Source: Pseudomonas sp. ADAK18
GTDB lineage: Bacteria; Pseudomonadota; Gammaproteobacteria; Pseudomonadales; Pseudomonadaceae
Assembly (NCBI RefSeq): GCF_012935695.1
Contig: NZ_CP052859.1
Coordinates: 1,529,001-1,593,000, forward strand
DNA length: 64,000 nucleotides
Direction: 5' to 3'
In this document: one piece after another, positions 25,114 to 33,285 of the stretch
How positions within the stretch are numbered: the first letter of the stretch is position 1
Layout: the number at the start of each line of letters is the position of its first letter
Made by a program: the position numbers and the translations under genes
The notes under the pieces: model-generated
Told to the model about the DNA's origin: nothing
Database searches by the model: none
The model's input: the letters and a program-made list of their open reading frames with translations, nothing else

Positions 25114-26298
25114 ATGCTGAAGACAATAAAAAACTACCCCCGTGCCGTGAATCTGTTGCTGTCGGCCACGTTGATCCTGACGCTGGCCAGGGCGATTACC
25201 TTTCCGTACCTGGTGATTTACCTCACCGACCAGTTTGCCCTGAGCATCAGCCAGGTCGGCCTGGTGATCGGCAGTTCCTTGATCGTCGGCTCGCTGCTCA
25301 GTGTGTATGGCGGTTTCCTGGTGGACCGGATCAGCAGTTATCGGCTGTTGCTCGGCTTGAGCCTGTTGTTTGCCCTGGGATTCCTCGGGACAGTCCTGGC
25401 GCGCGGAATCGAGTCATTCTATGCCTGCCTGATCCTGATCAGCCTGGCTTACTCGGTGATCGACATCGCAGTCAAAGCCGGCTTTGCCAGCCTGTTGCCC
25501 GAAGACGCACGCAGTGAAGTGTTTTCCATCAAGTACACCCTGACCAATATCGGTTACGCGGTGGGGCCGTTTTTTGGGGCGATGGTGGCGAAGGTCGATA
25601 TCAGCCTGCCTTTTATGTTCTCGGCGGCCTTGGGGGTGGTTTTCTTCCTGCTGTATTGGCGTTGGGGTGACAAGACCCTAACCGCCGCTGAGGTTGCGCG
25701 AAAGCCAGTGCCATTCCTGGCCGTTCTCCGGGTGCTGGTGCGGGATCACCGGTTGGTGTGTTTCACCCTGGGCTGCTTGCTCAGTGCTGTGGTGTTTGGC
25801 CAATTCACGGCGTACCTGTCTCAGTACCTGGTAACCACCAGCACAGCGGAGTATGCCTACAGCGTTATCAGTGCGGTGCTCACCACTAACGCATTGGTGG
25901 TGATTGGCTTGCAGTATGCGATTGGTCGGCGCATCTCCCATCGCCACCTCAGCCGCTGGCTGATGCTGGGCTTGGGCATGTTCATGCTAGGGGTGATTGG
26001 GTTCGCGCTGGCCAGCAACCTGTGGTGGTGGGTGGCGGCGATGGTGATTTTCACGGTGGGGGAGATCATCGTGATTCCGGCCGAGTACATGTTTATCGAC
26101 CGGATTGCCCCGGACCACCTGCGGGGCATGTATTACGGGGCGCAAAACCTGTCCAACCTCGGTGCCGCCCTGGGGCCGGTGTTGTGCGGGCTGGTACTGG
26201 CCAGCCTGCCGGCCCACTACATGTTTTACATGTTGGCGGCGTTTATTGTCGGTGGCGGGGTGTTCTACTTTATTGGGGCGTCACTGAAGGCACGCTGA
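25114..26298 (+). CDS. MFS transporter (YdeE/MdtH-like efflux type)
   Basis: 394 residues with 12 predicted membrane segments. The loop 2-3 motif is GGFLVDRISSYR, a variant of the MFS motif A, and LARAITFPYLVIYL in helix 1 is typical of the YdeE-like drug/peptide-efflux branch. GAGAGCAGG directly precedes ATG 25114. The substrate is unknown. It is divergent from lemA across a 176-base AT-rich gap with repeated TGCAT words, and ends just before a REPIN-like repeat. Confidence 0.83.
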   Translation: MLKTIKNYPRAVNLLLSATLILTLARAITFPYLVIYLTDQFALSISQVGLVIGSSLIVGSLLSVYGGFLVDRISSYRLLLGLSLLFALGFLGTVLARGIESFYACLILISLAYSVIDIAVKAGFASLLPEDARSEVFSIKYTLTNIGYAVGPFFGAMVAKVDISLPFMFSAALGVVFFLLYWRWGDKTLTAAEVARKPVPFLAVLRVLVRDHRLVCFTLGCLLSAVVFGQFTAYLSQYLVTTSTAEYAYSVISAVLTTNALVVIGLQYAIGRRISHRHLSRWLMLGLGMFMLGVIGFALASNLWWWVAAMVIFTVGEIIVIPAEYMFIDRIAPDHLRGMYYGAQNLSNLGAALGPVLCGLVLASLPAHYMFYMLAAFIVGGGVFYFIGASLKAR

Positions 26299-26361
26299 TC
26301 TGTAGATAACGTCTTGCGCGTCACCAGGCAAGAGCCCTGTCAGGTCATACATTTGGCCCGT

Positions 26362-26471
26362 TGTAGCCGCTGCCGAGGCACGAGGCTGCGATAAGGGCCG
26401 AAGGACCTTCAGCAGTTTCAAGACCCTGGCGACTGCTGTGCAGCCGATCGCAGGCTGCGCCAGCGGCTACA
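26362..26471. repeat. REPIN-like inverted repeat (GTAGCCGCTG family), partly diverged
   Basis: TGTAGCCGCTGCCGAGGCAC on the left; a degenerate right end (GCGCCAGCGGCTACA). Its right edge supplies the TAG stop (26467-26469) of the DUF1652 gene on the minus strand. It lies between convergent genes. Confidence 0.8.
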
Positions 26472-26736
26472 CAGGGGCGAGGGGCAAGTCATCCAGATTG
26501 ACCCGGCCCACTGTGTTGCTTTGCAGCTCGTAACGCAGTTCCTCGACCATCGTTTCCACGTCTTGCGGGGTTTTCAGTTTGTTGACACTGATCCCCGTCA
26601 CCACCAGGTCCACCCGGCCGGTTTCGGCATCGAAGACCTTCAGGGTCAATGACGCGTCCCGGCACAGGGTGAATTCGCAGGTCAGGGGCAGCAAGGCTTC
26701 TTCGATGCAGTTGCGCAGTTGCGAGAGGCTAAACAT
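26467..26736 (-). CDS. DUF1652 domain-containing protein
   Basis: 89 residues. It matches the small Pseudomonas DUF1652 family in its pattern: FSLSQLRNCIEEALLPL, then a beta-rich stretch with LTLKVFD, and DLVVTGISVNKLKTPQDVE. There is no signal peptide. Its function is unknown. The stop codon falls inside the right end of a REPIN-like repeat, so the last residues (PLAPV) may have been set by insertion of that repeat. It sits 10 bases downstream of the CsbD-like gene on the same strand and is probably co-transcribed with it. Confidence 0.85.
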   Translation of the reverse strand: MFSLSQLRNCIEEALLPLTCEFTLCRDASLTLKVFDAETGRVDLVVTGISVNKLKTPQDVETMVEELRYELQSNTVGRVNLDDLPLAPV

Positions 26737-26746
26737 TCAGGCCCCC

Positions 26747-26998
26747 TCAGCGACGACGCAGCAACAGGCCCAGCACCAGGCCGACACCGGCCACAATGGC
26801 CACGGTCGCCAGGGGTTTGTTCTTGGCAAAGTCACCGACGGTGTCCAGCGCATCGCCGTAGGTTTGCTGCAATTGGCCGGCCGCCTGACGGGCCAGGCCT
26901 TCGGCTTGCAGCTGTTCGTCACCGGTCAGGTCACCGACAAAACCCTGAGCCTTGCCAGCCACTTTTTCGACGGCGCCTTTGACGTGTTCGCTTTTCAT
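26747..26998 (-). CDS. CsbD-like / glycine-zipper small membrane protein
   Basis: 83 residues from ATG 26998, with AAGGAATT about 4 bases before it. The first half is a CsbD-like amphipathic region (GAVEKVAGKAQGFVGDLTGDEQLQAEG). The last ~20 residues are one hydrophobic glycine-rich segment ending RRR, as in YqjD/ElaB proteins. Such proteins are general-stress induced and membrane-attached; their role is not settled. The upstream region carries a motif shared with the promoter of the PAS-LuxR gene, suggesting common control. Confidence 0.8.
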   Translation of the reverse strand: MKSEHVKGAVEKVAGKAQGFVGDLTGDEQLQAEGLARQAAGQLQQTYGDALDTVGDFAKNKPLATVAIVAGVGLVLGLLLRRR

Positions 26999-27093
26999 GG
27001 TGAATTCCTTAAAGGGCAAAAAAACGCTTTGGCACGGGATTCAAGCCCTGTGCCCACCCTTCAAGGTTAAGTAGTGCATCCTCACCAGATAAG

Positions 27094-27128
27094 GCGAATT
27101 TGCACCGGTCGCACTAGTGCATTTGCAC
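27094..27128. promoter_or_regulatory. candidate PAS-LuxR binding site A, upstream of the CsbD-like gene
   Basis: GCGAATTTGCACC, then the dyad TGCAC...GTGCA within CACTAGTGCATTTGCAC. About 30 of 35 aligned positions in the conserved blocks are shared with 28710-28743. It lies about 95 bases before the CsbD-like start codon. A further TAGTGCA is at 27072-27078. Confidence 0.5.
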
Positions 27129-27129
27129 T

Positions 27130-28626
27130 CTATTTCTTCGGCTTCACCCGATGCTCACCGGCGAACAACCCTCGCTCCCTCGCCCAGACAATGGCTGCAC
27201 TGCGGCTATGCACGCCGAGTTTGGAATACACCGTCGCCACATGGTTGCGCACGGTGTTCGGCGCCAGTTTCAGGCGTGAGGCGATCTCTTTGTCGGCCAG
27301 GCCTTCACAGATCAAACCCAGCACATCGCGCTCGCGGGCGGTGAGGTCGGTGAAGGAAACGCTGGGCAGGTTGGGGCTGTTGACGTTTTTGGCGTTGGCC
27401 AGTTTCTCAATCAGCGTCTGGCTGAACCAGGAGGCGTCCTGCATGACTTCTTCAATGGCCGCCACCAGTTCCAGCTCCGAGCGCTTGCGTTCGGTGATGT
27501 TCATCAACACCAGCAGGTAGCAGGGCACGTCCTGGATACTGACGGTGTCGGCGGACAAGACGCAGTCGATCACTTCGTTGCCTTTCTTGCGGATCTTCAG
27601 GTCCAGGCTGTCGACATTGCCGGCCTTCTCCAGCGCGGCGAACACTCGCGTGCAATTCTGGGCACCGTCGATAAAGTCGATCTCTGCCACGGATTTGCCG
27701 ATCAGTTCTTCACTGGTGTAGCCGGTGGTGCTCATGAAGGCTTCGTTGATGTCCACCACCTGCTGGTTGTCGGCGCTGCACACCAGGGTCGGAACCGGCG
27801 TCAGTCGAAAGGACTTGGCGAACCGTTCTTCGCTCTGGCGCAACGCGGTTTCAGCTTTGCGCCGAGGCTCAAGGTCGGTGAAGGAAAACAGCATGCAGTC
27901 TTCTTCGTTCATGTCCAACGGCTGGCCGGCTACGATCACCAGTTTACTGCCGCCTTCGGGCAGCCTCAGTTCCGCCTGCATCTGTGGGATGGTCGCGCCT
28001 TCTCCCAGGCGCTGGATCGCCAGGTCCTTGCGTTCGGCCTGTTCCAGCACATCGAGTTCATACACCGAGCGGCCGATCACCTGGTCGCGGTTGTAGCCGG
28101 TCATCTCAAGGAAGCCCTGATTGACCTTGATATAACGCAGGTCGCTCAAGCGGCAAATAACCGCAGGCGCAGGGTTGGCGTTGAAGGTCTTCTCGAAGCG
28201 CTGCTCGGCACTGGCCCATTCGGTGGCGTCGCTGAGGATTAACACCAGCAACTCCGGCTCGCCGGAAGCGTCGTTGAGCACCAGACTGCGCAGGCGGTGG
28301 ACCCAGGTTTTTTCGTCGTCGCCAGTGGGTGTGACTTCCACCACCACATCGCTGAATTCTTCCCCGTCCGCCACCCGGCTAAGCGGGTAGTTCTCCAGGG
28401 GCAGCGGGTGATTGTTGCGGTAGCGCAAGGCGAAACGGGTTGCGTATTCCTTGGTGTTGGCCCCCAAGGCTTCGACGTTGTCGACACCATGCATGGCCAG
28501 CGCGGCTTCGTTGGCCCAGAGGATCGTCTGGTCGACCTCTGTAAGGATCACCCCGTCGGACAGCCCGGAGATGATCTGTTGCAGTTGGCGGCGGTTGGTT
28601 TCTTTGGCGAGGACGGCCTGGCTCAT
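27130..28626 (-). CDS. PAS-domain LuxR-type transcriptional regulator
   Basis: 498 residues. Three PAS modules in series (about 12-125, 130-250 and 260-385) include typical GRSVYELDVLEQAERK and GKSVAEIDFIDGAQ segments. A LuxR/FixJ helix-turn-helix follows at about 425-490 (LTARERDVLGLICEGLADKEIASRLKL...RNHVATVYSKLGVHSR). There is no kinase or receiver domain, so it appears to be a one-component sensor-regulator; the ligand or cofactor is unknown. A motif in its own divergent promoter recurs ahead of the CsbD-like gene, suggesting it controls itself and both flanking genes. Confidence 0.85.
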   Translation of the reverse strand: MSQAVLAKETNRRQLQQIISGLSDGVILTEVDQTILWANEAALAMHGVDNVEALGANTKEYATRFALRYRNNHPLPLENYPLSRVADGEEFSDVVVEVTPTGDDEKTWVHRLRSLVLNDASGEPELLVLILSDATEWASAEQRFEKTFNANPAPAVICRLSDLRYIKVNQGFLEMTGYNRDQVIGRSVYELDVLEQAERKDLAIQRLGEGATIPQMQAELRLPEGGSKLVIVAGQPLDMNEEDCMLFSFTDLEPRRKAETALRQSEERFAKSFRLTPVPTLVCSADNQQVVDINEAFMSTTGYTSEELIGKSVAEIDFIDGAQNCTRVFAALEKAGNVDSLDLKIRKKGNEVIDCVLSADTVSIQDVPCYLLVLMNITERKRSELELVAAIEEVMQDASWFSQTLIEKLANAKNVNSPNLPSVSFTDLTARERDVLGLICEGLADKEIASRLKLAPNTVRNHVATVYSKLGVHSRSAAIVWARERGLFAGEHRVKPKK

Positions 28627-28709
28627 GGTTTCTCCGGGGGGGGTAGGTCGCGTGAGAAGTACGACACCTGGGGCTCAGGATAGTGCAGAGAAAGTCCCGG
28701 GCGCGGGGT

Positions 28710-28743
28710 GCGAATGCACCAGTGCGCCTAGTGCAATTGTGCC
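28710..28743. promoter_or_regulatory. candidate PAS-LuxR binding site B, divergent promoter
   Basis: GCGAATGCACC, then CCTAGTGCAATTGTGC, matching site A at 27094-27128 in the same order and nearly the same spacing. It lies 83 bases before the PAS-LuxR start (minus strand) and 67 bases before the plus-strand gene at 28811. An extra TAGTGCA is at 28681-28687. Confidence 0.5.
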
Positions 28744-28810
28744 GAGACCGCAGAACGCGGGCTCGACACACTGAGCCGGTCTGTACTTACTCACTGTCAA
28801 AGGATCGATC

Positions 28811-29779
28811 ATGACCACTGTCTATGAAAGCAACCGTTCGCTGTTTCGCGTGTCCTGGGGCTCGGTATTGGCCGGTAGTGCAATTGCCCTGGTGACGTAC
28901 CTGGTACTGAGCGTGCTGGGCACCGCGATTGGCGCCAGTGCTGTCAATCCGATGGCGGCCGGTAACCCGTTGAGTGGCTTCGGCACCGGGGCCGGGATCT
29001 GGCTGTTTGTCTCGACCCTGTTGGCCATCGGCGTCGGCGCGTTTGTTGCCGGGCGCACGGCACCGGATCGCGGCGGCCTGCATGGCGTCCTGAGCTGGAC
29101 CATCACCACCTTGCTGACCACCTGGTTGCTGGCGGCGTTGGCCACCAGTGTGGTGGGCGCCGCCGGGAATGTCGTCGGTAAAGGCCTGTCGGCAGCCGGC
29201 AGCGGGATTGCCGCCGTCGCACCCGGCATCAGCGACAGCGTCAAACAGCAACTGGACGAGAAGGGCATCAGCCTGGATTGGAACAGCTTGCAAGGCCAGT
29301 TGGACACCTTGCTCAAGCAGACTGGCAAGCCTGAGCTGGACCCGGCCAACATCGAACACAAAGCTGACCAGGCTGCAGCGGATGGCAAGCAATCGGCCAG
29401 CGACGCCGCCACTAACCCGGCCCAGGCCACTGAAGAACTGAAACAGTGGTTCGAGCGGGTCAAGGCATCCGGTGAGCCCGCCTTGAATGCAGCGGACAAA
29501 GAAGCGCTGGTCAACATCGTCGCCGCCCGCACCGGCAAGAGCCAGGCCGAAGCTACTCAGATCGTCGACAACTATGCCCAGGCCTATCAGCAGGCGGTGC
29601 AGAAGGTTGAAGAACTGAAGAAGCAAGCCGAACAGAAAGCCCGTGAAGCCGGCGAAGTTGCCGCCAAGCAACTGTCCCGTGCCGCGTGGAGCACCTTGCT
29701 GATGTTGCTTCTGGGCGCAGCGCTGAGCTTCGGTGTCGGCCGGATGGCAATTTCTACCCGTAAAGTGCCATTGGCCTGA
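28811..29779 (+). CDS. glycine-rich multi-pass membrane protein of unknown function
   Basis: 322 residues. The N-terminal third holds three glycine/alanine-rich membrane segments (about 12-40, 58-78 and 92-115) with GTGAGIWLFVSTLLAIGVGAFVAG-like character. A long hydrophilic helical region (about 135-290, rich in Ala, Gln, Lys and Glu) follows, and a last membrane segment (about 292-312) with RMAIS. It is conserved in pseudomonads, but I know no function. It is divergent from the PAS-LuxR regulator with a shared candidate site in between, so it is probably in the same regulon as the CsbD-like protein. Confidence 0.72.
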   Translation: MTTVYESNRSLFRVSWGSVLAGSAIALVTYLVLSVLGTAIGASAVNPMAAGNPLSGFGTGAGIWLFVSTLLAIGVGAFVAGRTAPDRGGLHGVLSWTITTLLTTWLLAALATSVVGAAGNVVGKGLSAAGSGIAAVAPGISDSVKQQLDEKGISLDWNSLQGQLDTLLKQTGKPELDPANIEHKADQAAADGKQSASDAATNPAQATEELKQWFERVKASGEPALNAADKEALVNIVAARTGKSQAEATQIVDNYAQAYQQAVQKVEELKKQAEQKAREAGEVAAKQLSRAAWSTLLMLLLGAALSFGVGRMAISTRKVPLA

Positions 29780-29908
29780 TGCACCACCGTGCAGGCGCCG
29801 GCCTGGTTCCTGCACAGTGAACAAGGCAAATTGATGTCTTATCGGCATCACCTTCCGTGAACGCGTAAACTGTCGACTTTTTTACGCGGATCACGCGAAG
29901 GTGAGCTT

Positions 29909-30529
29909 TTGAACCTGGCAAAAACCATAGCCCTCTTACTACTGACCTCCCTGCTGGCAGCCTGCGGTACTTCGCCGCCACGCACTCCTGATGATCTCTG
30001 CGGCATCTTCCGGGAAAAGGACGATTGGTACGACGCGGCCAAGGTCACCCAGAAGCGCTGGGGTGTGCCGATCCAGGTGCCGTTCGCCATCATGTACCAG
30101 GAGTCGGGCTTCCGGCAGAACGCCAAGACCCCGCGCAAATACCTGTTGTGGATCATCCCCTGGGGCCGTGTAACCACCGCTGCCGGCTATGCCCAGGCCA
30201 AGGATGAAGTGTGGAGCGACTACCGCAAAAGCACCGGCCGTAGCTGGGCCAGCCGCCAGGACTTCGACGACGCCATCGACTTTGTCGGCTGGTACATGGA
30301 CAAGACCGCCACCATCAACGGTGTGTACAAATACGACGCCTACGGCCAGTACCTGAACTACCACGAAGGCTGGGGCGGTTATCGTCAGCGAACCTATGCC
30401 AGTAAAGCGTGGTTGCTGCCTGTTGCCGGGAAGGTCAAGGCGCGCTCCGATATGTACGCGCGGCAATATGCGGGGTGTAAGGCGGATCTGGATCGGGGGT
30501 TCTGGAGTCGGTTTTGGCATTGGTTGTGA
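29909..30529 (+). CDS. lytic-transglycosylase-like (SLT) outer-membrane lipoprotein
   Basis: 206 residues. It starts at TTG 29909, with GAAGGTGAG about 4 bases upstream; there is no ATG in the N-terminal region, and starting later would remove the signal. Lipobox LLAAC with Cys19. The fold resembles a soluble lytic transglycosylase: the candidate catalytic Glu65 sits in IMYQESGFRQNA and is followed by AAGYAQAKDEVW and the late GWGGYRQRTYASK. It would cleave the glycan strands of peptidoglycan. It ends 15 bases before the FKBP gene and is probably co-transcribed with it. Confidence 0.8.
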   Translation: MNLAKTIALLLLTSLLAACGTSPPRTPDDLCGIFREKDDWYDAAKVTQKRWGVPIQVPFAIMYQESGFRQNAKTPRKYLLWIIPWGRVTTAAGYAQAKDEVWSDYRKSTGRSWASRQDFDDAIDFVGWYMDKTATINGVYKYDAYGQYLNYHEGWGGYRQRTYASKAWLLPVAGKVKARSDMYARQYAGCKADLDRGFWSRFWHWL

Positions 30530-30544
30530 GTGAGGTCTAAAGGT

Positions 30545-30886
30545 ATGAACAACGAACTAAAAATCACCGACACCCGCCTGGGCGACGGCAAAGCCGTGGT
30601 CAAGGGGGCGCTGATCACCACGCAATACACTGGCACCCTGGAAGACGGCACGGTGTTCGATTCATCCTGGGAGAGAGGCAAGCCGTTCCAGTGTGTCATC
30701 GGTACCGGACGTGTGATCAAGGGCTGGGACCAAGGCCTGATGGGCATGAAAGTCGGCGGGATTCGGACACTGTTTGTGCCGGCGCACCTGGCTTATGGCG
30801 AGCGGTCGATGGGCGCCCATATCAAGCCCAACAGTGATTTGCGCTTTGAGATTGAGTTGTTGGAAGTACTGACGCGGGACGATTGA
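30545..30886 (+). CDS. FKBP-type peptidyl-prolyl cis-trans isomerase
   Basis: 113 residues from ATG 30545; a GTG at 30530 would overlap the upstream stop. It is a minimal single-domain FKBP: VVKGALITTQYTGTLEDGTVFDSS, VIKGWDQGLMGMKVGGIRTLFVPAHLAYG, and LRFEIELLEV at the end. All the aromatic and Asp ligand-pocket positions look present. There is no signal peptide, so it is cytoplasmic. It catalyses proline isomerisation in protein folding. Confidence 0.92.
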   Translation: MNNELKITDTRLGDGKAVVKGALITTQYTGTLEDGTVFDSSWERGKPFQCVIGTGRVIKGWDQGLMGMKVGGIRTLFVPAHLAYGERSMGAHIKPNSDLRFEIELLEVLTRDD

Positions 30887-31201
30887 GGGGTGGCAAACAT
30901 GGAGGTTGCGACAACAAGCAGTGCGGGGCTGGGAGGGGATCAAAGATGGCGCGGCTATCCAGGTCAAGCCGCTGGCTGGTGCAGATATTGAGTTTAGTCT
31001 TGCGGGATCGCCCCGATGCTCCGTGAGTCTGAGCACGGTTGAAGTGTGGGAGCTGGCTTGCCTGAGATAATGTGTAGCCGCTGCCGAGGTACGAGGCTGC
31101 GATGGGACCGGGGTCGGGCTCGACCGTAGCGGCCCCAGGGGCGGTCCTGCGGACACGCATCGCAGCCTCGTGCCTCGGCAGCGGCTACAACGTATCGGGC
31201 A
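30887..31201. other. intergenic interval with repeats, no gene
   Basis: 315 bases between the convergent FKBP and Lrp genes. The first ~160 bases show no ORF with a ribosome site. GTGTGGGAGCTGGCTTGCCT at about 31044 is a solo REP-like unit, followed directly by the larger inverted repeat at 31073-31189. Confidence 0.6.
31073..31189. repeat. REPIN-like inverted repeat (GTAGCCGCTGCCGAGG family)
   Basis: TGTAGCCGCTGCCGAGGTAC on the left and GTGCCTCGGCAGCGGCTACA on the right, with inner GAGGCTGCGATG/CATCGCAGCCTC. Its middle also matches the 17539 copy (GGGCG-TCCTGCGGACACGCA region). It lies at the 3' end of the Lrp-type gene. Confidence 0.85.
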
Positions 31202-31699
31202 TCAGGCCAACTCGGTCGCGGTGTTTTTCACCACCGCCAACTCCGGATGCGCCACCAATTTATCAATGTGCAATTCGTCATTGTTCAACCAGGTTTCCGT
31301 CAGCACCCGGTAGTGCTCCATGTCCCGGCAGCGCATGCGCAGGCTGTAGTCGAACGGCCCGCTGATCAGTTGGCATTCGAACACCTGTGGGCAGGCTTTG
31401 ACGCAGGCTTCGAAGGCTTTTTGCGCCGAGCGTCCGCTCTGGTTGGAGAGGGCCACCAGCACCAGCAGCGACAGCCCCGGCGAGACCATCTGTACATCGA
31501 TGATCGCGCCGTAACCGCGGATCACCCCCCGTCGTTCCAGTTTGCGTACCCGTTCCAGGCAGGGCCTGGGGGTCAGGTGCACCAGTGATGAGAGTTTCTC
31601 GTAGGTGATACGCCCCTGATGACGCAGCACATCAATGATGGCCTCGTCGATGCGATCCAGCGCAGGGGAGGAATGGGGTCCGTTGGCCTTGGTATCCAT
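31202..31699 (-). CDS. Lrp/AsnC-family transcriptional regulator
   Basis: 165 residues from ATG 31699. A GTG at 31717 overlapping the stop of the ABC ATPase gene (GTGA) is a plausible translationally coupled alternative. An AsnC-type HTH lies at about 12-60 (GRITYEKLSSLVHLTPRPCLERVRKL) and a RAM effector domain follows at about 75-155. It is the last gene of the amino-acid ABC transporter operon and probably senses the transported amino acid. Both the transporter and the nearby ornithine cyclodeaminase/CtlX genes are likely targets. Confidence 0.83.
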   Translation of the reverse strand: MDTKANGPHSSPALDRIDEAIIDVLRHQGRITYEKLSSLVHLTPRPCLERVRKLERRGVIRGYGAIIDVQMVSPGLSLLVLVALSNQSGRSAQKAFEACVKACPQVFECQLISGPFDYSLRMRCRDMEHYRVLTETWLNNDELHIDKLVAHPELAVVKNTATELA

Positions 31700-31713
31700 G
31701 GTTGGCTTCGTGT

Positions 31714-32568
31714 TCACTTCAAACGGTTGGAAAGAAATTGCTGCAGGCGTTCGCTGTTGGGGTGGTCAAGGATCTCGGCGCCGCCGTGTTCTTCGACTCG
31801 GCCCTGGTGCAGGAATAACACCTGGCTGGACACCTTCCGGGCAAAGCCCATTTCGTGGGTGACCATGAGCATGGTACGACCTTCCTCAGCCAACGTCTGT
31901 ATGACTTTGAGGACTTCTCCTACAAGTTCAGGGTCAAGTGCCGAGGTGGGTTCGTCGAACAGGATAATCTCCGGCTCCATGGCCAGGGCCCGGGCAATCG
32001 CCACCCGCTGTTGCTGGCCGCCGGAGAGAAACGCCGGGTATTGATCGGCAGCCCGGCCCGGCAGGCCGACCTTGTCCAGGTACATCCGTGCGCGTTTTTC
32101 CGCCTCGGAGGCACTCACGCCCAGCACGCGTCGAGGCGCCATGCAGATGTTTTCCAGCACGGTCATGTGGCTCCACAGGTTGAAGTGCTGGAAGACCATG
32201 GCCAGGCGTGTACGCAGGTTTTGCAGTTGGGCTTGATGAGGGGCCTGGACACCGGAGCGGCCCTGGCGCATTTCAATGCTGATGCCATCCAGGGTGATTA
32301 CCCCAGCGTCCGGCTGCTCAAGAAAGTTGATGCAGCGCAGCATCGTGCTTTTGCCGGAACCGCTGGCGCCGATCAGGCTGATCACGTCGCCATTGCGCGC
32401 GTTCAGCGAGACGCCTTTGAGCACCTCGTGTTCGCCATAGCGTTTGTGCAGGCCCTCGACCTGGAGTTTGACGTTGGCGTTTTCCGCCACCACGGTGGCT
32501 CGCGGAGCGGGGCGGGTGTCGATGACGGAAGCGGGAGGTGCGGCCAGGGCCTGCGCGGACTGATTCAT
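31714..32568 (-). CDS. amino-acid ABC transporter ATP-binding protein (HisP/AotP-like)
   Basis: 284 residues with GAGG before ATG 32568. ABC ATPase: Walker [10 protein letters not shown] near 68-76, the Q-loop region VFQHFNLWSHMTV, signature LSGGQQQR, Walker B IILFDEPTSALD, and the switch His in THEMGFA. It is about 25 residues longer at the N-terminus than HisP, with an Ala/Pro-rich leader. It energises uptake of a polar or basic amino acid together with the two permeases just upstream. The substrate is inferred as ornithine, citrulline or arginine from the neighbouring catabolic genes. Confidence 0.9.
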   Translation of the reverse strand: MNQSAQALAAPPASVIDTRPAPRATVVAENANVKLQVEGLHKRYGEHEVLKGVSLNARNGDVISLIGASGSGKSTMLRCINFLEQPDAGVITLDGISIEMRQGRSGVQAPHQAQLQNLRTRLAMVFQHFNLWSHMTVLENICMAPRRVLGVSASEAEKRARMYLDKVGLPGRAADQYPAFLSGGQQQRVAIARALAMEPEIILFDEPTSALDPELVGEVLKVIQTLAEEGRTMLMVTHEMGFARKVSSQVLFLHQGRVEEHGGAEILDHPNSERLQQFLSNRLK

Positions 32569-32571
32569 GAG

Positions 32572-33285
32572 TTAGCCTCGGGTAGGAACAAGAAAACGCA
32601 TCCAGCGACGTTCGGCCAGTCGAAACAGGCCCACCAGTGCAAAGGACAGCAGCATGTACAACAGAGCGGCAATACCGAACGCCTGGAAGGTCAGGAAGGT
32701 CTCGGCATTGGCATCGCGCGCCACCTTGAGGATGTCGGCGATGGTGGCGGTAAACGCCAGGGACGTGGCATGGAGCATCAGGATCATTTCGTTGCTGTAG
32801 GCCGGCAGTGCGCGGCGCAAGGCGGCGGGCACGACCACAAACAGGTTCAACCGCCAGCCGTGCAAGCCGTAGGCTCGCGCCGCTTCAATCTCGCCGTGGG
32901 GGATGTTGCGAATCGCCCCGGCGAAGATTTCCACGGTGTAGGCGCAGGTGTTCAGTACAAAGGCCAGCAGCGTGCAGTTCAGCGCATTGCGGAAAAACTG
33001 GTTGAGCAGGGCATTGTCTTGCACCACGTCCAGGCCGTAGAGCCCGGTGTAGCAAATCAACAGTTGGATATACAGCGGCGTGCCGCGAAACAGGTAGGTG
33101 TAGACCTCCACCGGCCAGCGAATCCAGAAGTGCTCCGACACCCGCGCGATCGCCAGCGGGATCGACAGGAAGAAGCCCAGCACCACCGAGATAATGAACA
33201 ACCACAGGGTCATTGCCACACCGGAAAAGCCTTCGCCATCGGTAAACAGATAGGCCATGCCGTATTGCTGGATCAGTTCGATCAT
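32572..33285 (-). CDS. amino-acid ABC transporter permease (HisM-like)
   Basis: 237 residues, five predicted membrane segments. The ABC permease EAA loop reads EIEAARAYGLHGWRLNLFVVVPAALRRALP. AAGGGGATG precedes ATG 33285, and the start overlaps the stop of the upstream permease by four bases (ATGA), indicating translational coupling. It forms the inner-membrane channel with the HisQ-like partner. Confidence 0.9.
   Translation of the reverse strand: MIELIQQYGMAYLFTDGEGFSGVAMTLWLFIISVVLGFFLSIPLAIARVSEHFWIRWPVEVYTYLFRGTPLYIQLLICYTGLYGLDVVQDNALLNQFFRNALNCTLLAFVLNTCAYTVEIFAGAIRNIPHGEIEAARAYGLHGWRLNLFVVVPAALRRALPAYSNEMILMLHATSLAFTATIADILKVARDANAETFLTFQAFGIAALLYMLLSFALVGLFRLAERRWMRFLVPTRG

Noticed and set aside
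28787..29851. A 354-codon minus-strand ORF opposite the multi-pass membrane protein
   Set aside because: Its translation is Gly/Gln/Asp-rich and repetitive in the way antisense frames of GC-rich genes are; the plus-strand frame has clear membrane segments and a proper start.
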